Positions 55,602-64,000 of a stretch of 64,000 nucleotides of DNA are shown one piece after another. How positions within the stretch are numbered: position 1 is the first letter of the stretch; every line of letters starts with the position of its first letter. The position numbers and the translations under genes were made by a program. The DNA is from SCQP01 sp050747745 (lineage in GTDB: Bacteria; Acidobacteriota; Terriglobia; Terriglobales; SCQP01), in contig JBOGKM010000103.1 in the NCBI GenBank assembly GCA_050747745.1, positions 1 through 64,000 on the forward strand, written 5' to 3'. The notes beneath the pieces were generated by a model, which did not search any database, was not told the DNA's origin, and saw only the letters and a list, made by a program, of their open reading frames with translations.

Positions 55602-57166
55602 GGCGTTCATCGGTGATTCGGACCATCGGTCTGGCAGCGGCGCTGGCGCTGGCCGCTTCCCTGCCGGCGGCGGCGCAATTCGGGCGGCGGCAGCAGAACT
55701 TCGGCTATGAGCCGCAAGCGACGGATCCACCACCGGTGAAGACGCAGCACAGCATCACGGTAGACGGCGAGACGCTGCACTATACCGCTGAAGTCGGCAA
55801 AATCCCGGTTCCCGATGCTACGGGCAAGACCATGGGGCACATGTTCTATGTGGCCTACATCGTCGATAATCCGGATCCGGCGCATCCGCGGCCGGTGACG
55901 TTCAGCTACAACGGCGGGCCGGGCTACGCTTCGGTGTGGGTGCATGTCGGCGGGTTTGGGCCGCGGCGGGTGCCGCTGGCGGCGAACGGCAACGTGCCGG
56001 CGCCGCCGTACAAGCTGGTGGACAACGCGCAAACCTGGCTGGATGCGACCGACATGGTGTTTGTGGATGCTATCGGGACCGGCTACAGCCGCGCGACCAA
56101 CCACAAGAACCTGGCCTATGCGGCCAGCGCGCAGGGTGATCTGGAGTGCTTCGCGCAGTTCGCGCGGATGTGGCTGTACCAGAACAACCGGCTGAACTCG
56201 CCCATTATACTGGCGGGAGAAAGTTACGGGACGTTCCGGTCGGCGGGGCTGGCGCATGTGCTTTGGCAACACCACATTGCGGTGAACGGGATCGTGCTGC
56301 TATCGAGCGTGCTGAATTTTGACACCCTGCGGCCCTCGTACAGCAACGACCGTCCCTACTGGCTGATGCTGCCGACGCAGACCGCGATCGCGTGGCATTA
56401 CCACAAGCTTCCCGCCAAGTACGAGAACGAGCCGTTGCCGAGAGTGGTGCAGCAGGCGGAGCAGTGGGCGCAGACCAAGTACGAGCATTACCTGGATTTG
56501 GGGGATGCACTGCAAGGCGCGGAGCGGCAGCAGGCGCTGCAGGAGATGTCGAGCTTTACCGGACTGTCGCCGCAATTTCTGGATAGCTGGAATTTGCGAC
56601 TGACGACAGCGCTGTTCGACTCTTCCCTGCTCCGCAGCCAGCGCGAGATTATCGGCCGCTACGATGGCACGCAGGTGGGCTGGAACCGCACGCCGGGCCA
56701 GACCTCGCCCGACTACGACGCGAGCTCGAATCTGGACACCGCCTATCAGCACGAGTTCGTGCAGTACCTGCGCGACGAGCTGAACTACAAGTCCACGCTG
56801 GAGTATGGGCAATACGGATTGGGCGGATCGGGAATTCCGAACTGGAATTACAACATCACGAGCGGCGGGCGCTCTGGCCGGGGCGGAGCGGGCGACGATG
56901 TGAGCCAGGATCTGCAGCAGGCCATGGTGCAGGACCCTTCGCTGCGGGTCATGCTGTGCGAGGGCTATTTCGACCAGGCGACGCCGATGCTGGAGGCGAC
57001 CTACAGCATGCGCCACCTGTTCATTCCGGTGGCGGAGCAGAGCCACATCACCATCGAGCATTACATGTCGGGGCACATGATTTACGCCGAGCAGCAATCG
57101 CGCGAGAAGCTGCACCAGGACGTCGACAACTTCGTGAAGACCATCACCGGCGCGGCGCAGCAATAA
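55598..57166 (+). CDS. S10 serine carboxypeptidase-like protein, copy 3
   Basis: The third tandem paralogue, 522 residues, with signal peptide (IRTIGLAAALALAASLPAAA). All three catalytic residues are kept. Its middle is nearly the same as copy 1 (LPAKYENEPLPRVVQQAEQW), but the region after the catalytic Ser diverges (SPDYDASSNLDTAYQHEFVQ) and its end has GHMIYAEQQSREKLHQ in place of HMIYAHKDSREKLHRD. It starts with an ATGA overlap with copy 2, so copies 2 and 3 are translationally coupled. Confidence 0.92.
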   Translation: MRRSSVIRTIGLAAALALAASLPAAAQFGRRQQNFGYEPQATDPPPVKTQHSITVDGETLHYTAEVGKIPVPDATGKTMGHMFYVAYIVDNPDPAHPRPVTFSYNGGPGYASVWVHVGGFGPRRVPLAANGNVPAPPYKLVDNAQTWLDATDMVFVDAIGTGYSRATNHKNLAYAASAQGDLECFAQFARMWLYQNNRLNSPIILAGESYGTFRSAGLAHVLWQHHIAVNGIVLLSSVLNFDTLRPSYSNDRPYWLMLPTQTAIAWHYHKLPAKYENEPLPRVVQQAEQWAQTKYEHYLDLGDALQGAERQQALQEMSSFTGLSPQFLDSWNLRLTTALFDSSLLRSQREIIGRYDGTQVGWNRTPGQTSPDYDASSNLDTAYQHEFVQYLRDELNYKSTLEYGQYGLGGSGIPNWNYNITSGGRSGRGGAGDDVSQDLQQAMVQDPSLRVMLCEGYFDQATPMLEATYSMRHLFIPVAEQSHITIEHYMSGHMIYAEQQSREKLHQDVDNFVKTITGAAQQ

Positions 57167-57231
57167 TCCCTGCCAGCGGCCGGATGGGCCAAGCGCTTCC
57201 AGGAACAGCCCGTGCCGTGTACTGAGGCGCT

Positions 57232-57381
57232 TTACTCGCGCCAGGGCTCGGGTGGCGGATAGGGCGGATGGATAGGCGGGTTGACCGGCGGCGGGATCGT
57301 GGGCGTGGGGTCGCCTTCAGGCGGCTCGACGCCGGGGATGGGGCGTTGTGGCGGCCGGGGCGGATTGGGGGGTAGACCCAT
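57232..57381 (-). CDS. Possible small proline-rich peptide
   Basis: A 49-codon frame (start ATG 57381) that is almost entirely Pro-Pro-x motifs (MGLPPNPPRPPQRPIPGVEP and so on). It has no clear ribosome binding site, and its composition could arise by chance in GC-rich DNA. The regular PPxP pattern and its own start make it worth listing. It lies downstream of the S10 cluster and opposite the small membrane protein. Confidence 0.3.
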   Translation of the reverse strand: MGLPPNPPRPPQRPIPGVEPPEGDPTPTIPPPVNPPIHPPYPPPEPWRE

Positions 57382-57408
57382 AGCGACTCGGATGCATCTC
57401 AGCGGACC

Positions 57409-57630
57409 ATGGTGCTCGCGCTGGCAATCCTGCTGCTGATCTGCTGGTGGCTCCTGTGGGGGATTTTCCACTTAGCCGGAAGCGGGATCCACGTGGCCTT
57501 GGCGGCGGGGCTCGGCTTTCTGGTCTTTCGGCTAGTGAAGCAGAGCGATCTGCGCCATCCGCGGGGTCAGGAAGTGGAAGACTACAAAGGTTTCACCATG
57601 CGCGAGCCTTCGCCGCGGCGGCCGCGGTGA
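57409..57630 (+). CDS. Small membrane protein, lmo0937/DUF5670 type
   Basis: A 73-residue product whose first 45 residues are hydrophobic with a short turn (LAILLLICWWLLWGIFHLAG, then HVALAAGLGFLVFRLVKQSD), giving two membrane spans. A basic, Pro/Arg-rich tail follows. The first span and the turn resemble lmo0937/DUF5670 proteins, which are found singly in many phyla and have no known function. It lies between the S10 cluster and tldE and reads in the opposite direction to tldE. Confidence 0.6.
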   Translation: MVLALAILLLICWWLLWGIFHLAGSGIHVALAAGLGFLVFRLVKQSDLRHPRGQEVEDYKGFTMREPSPRRPR

Positions 57631-57665
57631 GAGCGATTGTGTTCGGACGCGCGCGCCCTTTCAAG

Positions 57666-59036
57666 CTAAAATTTTGTGACTTCAGTGAAGTTGAAGTCGT
57701 GGACTTTGAGGGCGGGGACGACCATGTCGAAGGATTCTTCGCCGCTGGCGCGGACCGAGGGACTCATGGCTTCGATCTGGGTGAGCAGCTCGATCATGCT
57801 CTGATTAAAGCGGAAGTTGCGCACGCCGTGAGCGAGGCGGCCATTTTCGATGAGAAATGTGCCGTCGCGGGTCATGCCGGTGAGTATTTTGCGGTAGGGG
57901 TCCACTTCTCGGATGTACCAGAGGCGGGTTACGAGAATACCGCGCCCGGTTTCTGAGATCATGCGCTCGACCGGCACCTCGCCTCCAGAGAAGACGACGT
58001 TGAGCGGGGCTTCGCCATAAGGATTGGGCAGCGGGAAGGCGTGGCCGGTGGGCACGGGCGCGGGGGAAACGGGATTGCGCTTTTTCCAATCGGCGGCGGA
58101 CTGGCGGGAGAAGACGACGTTGCGGACCCAGCCATTCTCGACCAGCGGAACGCGCCGGCGCGGCACCCCTTCGCCATCGAAAGGAGGGCCGGATTGGAGG
58201 GCATGAAAACAGTCGTCGGCGATGGTGACGTTGTCGCCGAATAGCTTTTGACCCAGGCGGCCGCTGAGGAAGCTGCGCTGATCGAGAATGGCCTGGGCGC
58301 CGAAATCCCACATCACGAAGATGAGCAGATCGAGCACGGCGGCGGGTTCGAGGATAACGGTGTAGCGGCCGGCGGGAGCATCGGAAGGATGGGCGCTGGC
58401 ACGGGCCTTGGCGGCAGCAATGCGGGCACCTGAGGCCGCATCGAGTTGGGACCAGTGGACGGAGCCGGCTTTGGCCCAGCCGCTGCTGTCGCCATTGAGC
58501 ATGGTGACGGAATACTCGGCGCCGGTGGAGCGGTAAAAGGCTTCGAGGCCGTTGGAGTTGGTGACGGCGGAAGCGCTGTGCTGGCTGGAGCAGATGCCGG
58601 CGGCGGTCATGCTCTCGCGGCGGGCGATGTCGACCATGGCGGCGACCGACGCGGCGCGATCGGCGGGGGTGAGAGCGGCGGTGGTGTCGTCCCAGCGATC
58701 GACCGGCTGGAGGGCCGCGGCGGCGGCCATGGAGAGCAGATCGGGATCGGGCGCCTGGGAGCGGGTGAGGCTGAGGGTGCGGGCGACGAGATCGGCGATG
58801 CCTTGCGGATCGAGGCGATGCGAGGTGGCGCGGGCGGTGCGGCCCTCGAGCTGGGAACGGAGGGAGAGCGTGAGGGAAGATTCGGCTACGTTCTGATGAA
58901 TAGTGTTGTTGGCGAAGCGGGTGAGCTCGGAGTTGGTTTCTTCGAGCGTGACTTCGAGCTCAGGGCCCGAGCCGGCGGCTTTTTGAGCCTGATGAAGGAC
59001 GTCCTGAGCGAGAGCCGACGTGAGGCGCAGGTTCAT
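57666..59036 (-). CDS. tldE: TldD/PmbA-family protein, TldE-like
   Basis: The non-catalytic partner of the TldD/TldE metalloprotease heterodimer, 456 residues. Motifs such as TRFANNTIHQNVAESSLTLS, a long family core and RLAHGVRNFRFNQSMIELL fit PmbA/TldE, and no HExxxH is present, as expected for this subunit. TldD/TldE mature ribosomal peptides such as microcin B17 and trim other short peptides. The start at 59036 overlaps the tldD stop by four bases, so the pair is made together. Confidence 0.93.
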   Translation of the reverse strand: MNLRLTSALAQDVLHQAQKAAGSGPELEVTLEETNSELTRFANNTIHQNVAESSLTLSLRSQLEGRTARATSHRLDPQGIADLVARTLSLTRSQAPDPDLLSMAAAAALQPVDRWDDTTAALTPADRAASVAAMVDIARRESMTAAGICSSQHSASAVTNSNGLEAFYRSTGAEYSVTMLNGDSSGWAKAGSVHWSQLDAASGARIAAAKARASAHPSDAPAGRYTVILEPAAVLDLLIFVMWDFGAQAILDQRSFLSGRLGQKLFGDNVTIADDCFHALQSGPPFDGEGVPRRRVPLVENGWVRNVVFSRQSAADWKKRNPVSPAPVPTGHAFPLPNPYGEAPLNVVFSGGEVPVERMISETGRGILVTRLWYIREVDPYRKILTGMTRDGTFLIENGRLAHGVRNFRFNQSMIELLTQIEAMSPSVRASGEESFDMVVPALKVHDFNFTEVTKF

Positions 59037-60505
59037 GAATGGCCTCCGCTATAGGCGGTGCCGATCTTGACGTTGCGGAAGCGGGCGGGCGCGGCGCCGT
59101 GGCCGGTGCCCATGGTCTGTTGCGGCTGGCCCTTGCCGCAGTTAGGCGTGCCCCAGAGCGTCCAATGGTCGCGCGAGCAGATGGCGTCCGTGGAATTCCA
59201 GAACTCGGTGGTGATGCCGGAGTAGCTGGGATTTTTGAGCATGCGGGCTTTTTTGCCGTGCTGAATTTCCCAGCCGATTTCGGTACCAAACTGGAAGTTG
59301 TAGCGCTTGTCGTCAATGGACCAACTGCGGTTGGTTTCCATGTAGAAGCCGGAATCGGTGTCGGCGATGAGCTGATCGGGGCTGAGCGGCTGGGCGCCAG
59401 GTTCGAGGCTGATGTTGGTCATGCGGATGAGGGGCAGGCGGTTCCAGCCCTCGGCGCGCATGCAGCCGTTGGAGCGCGGCTGGCCAATCTGGGCGGCGGT
59501 CTCGCGGCTGGTGATGTAGCCCACGAACTCGCCGTTGCGGATAATGTCGGTGCGCTGGGCGGCAACGCCCTCATCATCGAAGGCGAAGGTGCCGAGGCCA
59601 GGGCCGTGCTCGAGGCGGGCATCGGCGACGACGTTGACCACGGGCGAGCCGTAGCGAAGCTTACCGAGTTGATCGAGGGTGAGGAAGCTCATGCCGGCGA
59701 AATTGGCCTCGGTGCCGAGCACGCGGTCAAGCTCGATAGGATGGCCGATGGACTCGTGGACCTGGAGACCCAACTGGGAGCTGTCGAGAATGAGCGTGCC
59801 TACCGTTTGCGGGCATTGCGATGCCTGATGCAGGGCAACGGCTTCCTCGCCAACGCGGCGGGCGTGGTCGAGCAGGTGCAGTTCGTCGATCAGCTCGTAG
59901 CCTTTGAGCTGATACTGGCCGCCGAAAGAATTGGGATAGGAGCGCTTCTGGATATCGCCGTTGGCGAAAGCGAGGGCGGTATAGCCGGCGCCGCTGAGGA
60001 CGCGGGTCTGCTCGATACGGGCACCTTCAGTGGAAAGGAACAACTGGCGCTGGCGCATGAAATTCATTTGCGCTTCGGCGAGGGTGACGCCTTTGACCGC
60101 GCGGAGCTCTTGATCGACGGCGAGAAGCAGGGCGAGGCTGGTGTCCACGCTGACGGCGAACGGATCTTTGGCGCAGGGGGAAACCCAGACGGCCTGATGC
60201 GACGGCTCAGGGGCGAGGCGAACATCTTGTTGCTTGACCCGGGCGGAGGCACGGGCAATGGCGAGAGCGCGCTGGGCGGTGGCCAGGACGGCTTCGCGGC
60301 GGCAGTCGTCGCACGCGGCAAAGCCCCAAGCGCCGTTCAGCAGGACGCGGATGCCGATGCCCTGGGATTCAGAGTCGGCGGCGTGGCCGAGCTTGCCGTT
60401 TTTGGTAACCAGGCTGCGATGGCGTTGCTCGGCGACGCGGATATCGGCGTAGCTGGCGCCGCCTGAAGTCGCCGCCTCCAGCCCCCAGTTGCCGATTTCG
60501 TTCAT
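59033..60505 (-). CDS. tldD: TldD metalloprotease subunit
   Basis: The catalytic subunit, 490 residues. The zinc site HESIGHPIELDR provides HExxxH. Further family segments are GLGTFAFDDEGVAAQRTDII (about residues 298-317), GYITSRETAAQIGQPRSNG and the C-terminal AICSRDHWTLWGTPNCGKGQ. It is upstream of tldE on the same strand. In the other direction lies metK, 44 bp away. No RiPP precursor gene was recognised nearby. Confidence 0.95.
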   Translation of the reverse strand: MNEIGNWGLEAATSGGASYADIRVAEQRHRSLVTKNGKLGHAADSESQGIGIRVLLNGAWGFAACDDCRREAVLATAQRALAIARASARVKQQDVRLAPEPSHQAVWVSPCAKDPFAVSVDTSLALLLAVDQELRAVKGVTLAEAQMNFMRQRQLFLSTEGARIEQTRVLSGAGYTALAFANGDIQKRSYPNSFGGQYQLKGYELIDELHLLDHARRVGEEAVALHQASQCPQTVGTLILDSSQLGLQVHESIGHPIELDRVLGTEANFAGMSFLTLDQLGKLRYGSPVVNVVADARLEHGPGLGTFAFDDEGVAAQRTDIIRNGEFVGYITSRETAAQIGQPRSNGCMRAEGWNRLPLIRMTNISLEPGAQPLSPDQLIADTDSGFYMETNRSWSIDDKRYNFQFGTEIGWEIQHGKKARMLKNPSYSGITTEFWNSTDAICSRDHWTLWGTPNCGKGQPQQTMGTGHGAAPARFRNVKIGTAYSGGHS

Positions 60506-60549
60506 CAGGTCGATCAGTCTTTCGATCGGTCAGAGTAGCTATGAGCCGG

Positions 60550-61716
<1,167 letters not shown>

Positions 61717-61764
61717 TGGGAGTCCTCGTTTCAGGAAATCGTCAAAGACCAAGGATAACTTGAA

Positions 61765-62214
61765 TCACGGCAGCGGGGCCAGCAATTGTTCCTTGCGATA
61801 GACCATCGTGCCGGCGTCGTAGCTGGCCAGCTCGAAGCCGTGGCCGTGGGTGATGGCATCGGTGGGGCAGGCCTCAACGCAGTAACCACAAAAGATGCAG
61901 CGGTTGTAGTCGATGTTGTAGACGCGGGCGTAGCGCTCGCCGGCGCTGATGCGCTGGGCGGCGGTGTTGTCGGCGGCTTCGATGTAGATGCAGTTCGAGG
62001 GGCAGGCGGCGGCACAAAGGAAGCAGGCGACGCATTTTTCCAGGCCATTTTCATCGCGCTGCTGGACGTGGACGCCGCGGAAGCGGGCTTCGAAGCGGAC
62101 CGGCTCGTCGGGATAGAACTCGGTCACGGGAGGTAGGAACATGTTTTTGAGCGTGACTCCCAGACCTTGGGCGATGGCGCTCAGATCCTTGGCGGGCTGA
62201 AGCAGATCGGGCAT
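61765..62214 (-). CDS. nuoI: NADH-quinone oxidoreductase subunit I-like iron-sulfur protein
   Basis: A 149-residue protein with two clear 4Fe-4S binding motifs, CVACFLCAAACPSNC and CIFCGYCVEACPTDA, surrounded by the NuoI-typical YNRCIFC and the C-terminal AITHGHGFELASYDAG. NuoI carries electrons in complex I between the N and Q modules. It is isolated here, with no other nuo gene in view, next to metK and divergent from rph by 23 bp, so it could be a moved copy or a NuoI-like protein with another partner. No ribosome binding site is obvious at ATG 62214. Confidence 0.85.
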   Translation of the reverse strand: MPDLLQPAKDLSAIAQGLGVTLKNMFLPPVTEFYPDEPVRFEARFRGVHVQQRDENGLEKCVACFLCAAACPSNCIYIEAADNTAAQRISAGERYARVYNIDYNRCIFCGYCVEACPTDAITHGHGFELASYDAGTMVYRKEQLLAPLP

Positions 62215-62237
62215 AGAAAAGATTATAGAATAGGCGG

Positions 62238-62972
62238 GTGCGATTCGATGCGCGACAAGCCTCGCAGATGCGGGCGCTGCAGTTCGAGCCTGACTTTTTG
62301 CCGACGGCGGAAGGCTCCGTACTGGTATCGGTGGGCAATACGCGGGTGGTGTGCACGGCCACGCTGGAGGAAAGCGTACCTGGATTTTTGCGGGGGCAGG
62401 GGCTGGGGTGGGTGACGGCCGAGTACGCGATGCTGCCGCGGGCGACGTTGAGGCGCGAGCCACGGGAGGTGAACAAAGGGCGGGCTTCGGGACGGACGCT
62501 GGAGATCCAGCGGCTGATTGGACGGGCACTGCGCGCGGTGGTGGAACGGGAGGCGCTGGGCGAGCGGACGCTGGTGCTGGATTGTGATGTGCTGCAGGCC
62601 GACGGGGGAACGCGGACGGCGTCGGTGAGCGGGGCCTTTGTGGCGATGGCGATGGCGATGCAGAGGCTGCTGGAGGCGGGGAGGGTGAAGCGGCTGCCGC
62701 TGCGTCAGTACCTGGCGGCGATCAGCGTAGGGATGGTGCAGGGCGAGGCGGTGCTGGACTTGAACTATCAGGAAGACTCGCACGCGGAAGTCGACATGAA
62801 CGTGGTGATGACCGGCGACGGGCGCTACGCCGAGATTCAGGCGACGGCGGAAAGCCAGCCGTTCAGCGACGAGCAGGCACGCAAGCTGCTGGAGCTGGCG
62901 CGGGCGGGTATCGGGCAGATCATGGAGGCGCAGCACGCGATTTTGAAGCTGCCGCTGGCGCGGATGGCATGA
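62238..62972 (+). CDS. rph: Ribonuclease PH
   Basis: RNase PH trims the 3' end of tRNA precursors using phosphate. The 244-residue product shows RPH motifs: GSVLVSVGNTRVVCTATLEE, the substrate-binding YAMLPRATLRREPREVNKGR, and DCDVLQADGGTRTASVSGAF. A later VLDLNYQEDSHAEVDMNVVM is also typical. It begins with GTG 62238 and ends with an ATGA overlap with rdgB, as in many bacteria. Confidence 0.95.
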   Translation: MRFDARQASQMRALQFEPDFLPTAEGSVLVSVGNTRVVCTATLEESVPGFLRGQGLGWVTAEYAMLPRATLRREPREVNKGRASGRTLEIQRLIGRALRAVVEREALGERTLVLDCDVLQADGGTRTASVSGAFVAMAMAMQRLLEAGRVKRLPLRQYLAAISVGMVQGEAVLDLNYQEDSHAEVDMNVVMTGDGRYAEIQATAESQPFSDEQARKLLELARAGIGQIMEAQHAILKLPLARMA

Positions 62973-63559
62973 GAATTTATCTGGCGACCGGCAATGCCGG
63001 CAAGGTAAGGGATTTTCGGGCGCTCGGATTGGCGATCGAGATGCTGCCGGGCTTCAGTTCCCTGCCCACGGCGGAGGAAACCGGCGGCTCGTTTGCCGAG
63101 AATGCACGGATCAAGGCGCTGTACTACGGGCGGCTCACCCAGGAAGCGGTGCTGGCAGACGATTCCGGGCTGGAAGTGGAGGCACTGGGCGGGGCACCGG
63201 GGGTGTACTCAGCGCGCTACGCAGGGCCGCACGGGGACGAGGCGGCCAACAGCCGATTGTTGCTGGAACGCTTGCAGGGTTTGGGGGAGGGGCAACGCAG
63301 GGCGCGGTTTGTATGCGCGCTGGCGCTGACGCGGCAGGGGGTGGTGCTGGGAGAGTTTGGGGGAACGGCGGAGGGACGAATCTTGGAGATGGCACGCGGC
63401 GGGGAGGGGTTTGGCTATGATCCGCTGTTTTATTCGGCGGAAGCGGGAGCGGGATTCGGCGAGCTGAGCGCGGAACAGAAAGGGCGGTACAGCCATCGCG
63501 GAGCGGCGGTGCGGGCTCTGATAGAGTGGATCGGTAGTGACGAAGCGCAAATTGCCTGA
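62969..63559 (+). CDS. rdgB: XTP/dITP diphosphatase (HAM1/RdgB family)
   Basis: Removes ITP, XTP and their deoxy forms, keeping wrong bases out of nucleic acids. The 196-residue product carries LATGNAGKVRDF at the start, FAENARIKALYYGRLTQEAV, ADDSGLEVEALGGAPGVYSA and RYSHRGAAVRALIEW. It overlaps rph at its start. The nth start codon used here lies 23 bp inside its end. Confidence 0.95.
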   Translation: MRIYLATGNAGKVRDFRALGLAIEMLPGFSSLPTAEETGGSFAENARIKALYYGRLTQEAVLADDSGLEVEALGGAPGVYSARYAGPHGDEAANSRLLLERLQGLGEGQRRARFVCALALTRQGVVLGEFGGTAEGRILEMARGGEGFGYDPLFYSAEAGAGFGELSAEQKGRYSHRGAAVRALIEWIGSDEAQIA

Positions 63560-64000
63560 CCGGGTGCGCGCCATTCTGGATGGACTGGCGGAGGAATATC
63601 CGGACGCGCACTGCGCGCTGGTACACCATAGCGCGTGGGAGCTGCTGGTGGCCACCATTCTGTCGGCGCAATGCACGGACGTGCGGGTGAATATGGTCAC
63701 GCCGGGGCTATTCCGGAAGTACCCGATGGTCGCCGACATGGCGCGGCTGACGCCAGAAAAGCTGGAGACGGAAATTCGCAGCACCGGGTTTTACCACAAC
63801 AAGGCGAAGTCCGTTGTGGGCGCGGCGCGGCGGATCGTGGACGAGTACGGCGGCGAGGTGCCGGATGCGATGGAGGAGCTGCTGACGCTGCCGGGGGTGG
63901 CGCGCAAGACGGCCAACGTGGTGCTGGGGGTGTGGTTTCAACAGGCGAGCGGCATTGTGGTCGACACGCACGTGCAGCGCGTAAGCCAGCGGCTGGAGCT
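63537..64000 (+). CDS. nth: Endonuclease III (cut by window edge)
   Basis: DNA glycosylase/AP lyase for oxidised pyrimidines; about 154 residues are visible. The helix-hairpin-helix and catalytic Lys are seen in LTLPGVARKTANVVLGVW, and the catalytic Asp in IVVDTHVQRVSQRLE. The region AWELLVATILSAQCTDVRVN is family-typical. The 4Fe-4S cluster cysteines lie beyond the window. GTG 63537 overlaps rdgB; TTG 63552 or GTG 63564 are later alternatives. Confidence 0.92.
   Translation, partial: MTKRKLPDRVRAILDGLAEEYPDAHCALVHHSAWELLVATILSAQCTDVRVNMVTPGLFRKYPMVADMARLTPEKLETEIRSTGFYHNKAKSVVGAARRIVDEYGGEVPDAMEELLTLPGVARKTANVVLGVWFQQASGIVVDTHVQRVSQRLE

Noticed and set aside
59039..60466. Plus-strand frame of 475 codons over tldD
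   Set aside because: Antisense to a clear tldD; Ala/Gly-rich composition with no motif.
61717..61764. Possible SAM riboswitch before metK
   Set aside because: Only 48 bp separate nuoI from metK, too short for a SAM-I riboswitch, and no paired structure was seen.

Overview
The window is a GC-rich bacterial chromosome segment with closely packed genes, many of them joined by ATGA stop/start overlaps. lpxD, a carbohydrate porin and a TonB-type protein show a Gram-negative cell with an outer membrane. A DUF1844 gene next to a metallo-hydrolase and ribF, a large SBBP-repeat surface protein ending in a 'GCGGSTTNPGTPAG'-like tail, a fused formimidoyltransferase-cyclodeaminase and several small lineage-type hypotheticals all point to Acidobacteriota (Terriglobia-like). 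This placement is inferred from gene content; there is no rRNA in the window. I saw no tRNA, rRNA, CRISPR array, complete insertion sequence or prophage.

Layout. 0-3 kb: rimP-nusA-infB (minus; infB runs off the left edge). 3-7 kb (plus): dGTPase-like gene, DUF1844, metallo-beta-lactamase-fold hydrolase, ribF, DinB. 7-10 kb (minus): TonB-like gene, a small ORF, plsY, gpsA. 10-15.5 kb (plus): dnaG, rpoD, an HtrA-type protease, a peptidoglycan-binding-like secreted protein. 15.5-16 kb: a gene-poor patch that looks like decayed coding DNA. 16-17 kb (minus): osmC and DUF2231. 17-23.3 kb (plus): aldehyde dehydrogenase, ald, hrcA, grpE, dnaJ, rsmE. 23.4-28.4 kb: OprB-type porin and two DppB/DppC-type permeases (minus), with a divergent peptide-binding protein (plus). 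28.4-33.6 kb (minus): a hypothetical gene, lpxD, a metallophosphoesterase and a TPR-CHAT protein. 33.7-40.4 kb (plus): xerD-like recombinase, a nucleotidyltransferase-like protein, dnaE, accA. 40.4-45 kb: a doubtful ORF with a strong inverted repeat, a secreted hypothetical and an SBBP-repeat lipoprotein. 45-49.5 kb (minus): hutU-hutI-ftcD. 49.5-52.3 kb: EamA transporter, a hypothetical, hsp20, an HTH protein. 52.4-57.2 kb (plus): three tandem S10 serine carboxypeptidase paralogues. 57.2-62.2 kb: small membrane protein (plus), then nuoI-metK-tldD-tldE (minus). 62.2-64 kb (plus): rph-rdgB-nth (nth cut by the right edge).

Most of the window is housekeeping: replication (dnaG, dnaE), transcription (rpoD, nusA), translation, phospholipid, lipid A and fatty-acid synthesis, chaperones, histidine degradation. 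The parts that deserve a second look are a CHAT domain that has lost both catalytic residues, a CCA-adding-enzyme-like protein lacking its metal-binding aspartates, an hsp20 whose conserved C-terminal I-x-I motif lies just beyond an in-frame stop, the mosaic S10 peptidase triplet, a heptanucleotide tandem repeat at the start of a binding-protein gene, and the decayed patch at 15.6-16.0 kb. I did not find a clearly new multi-gene system. The metallophosphoesterase plus TPR-CHAT pair is the nearest candidate.
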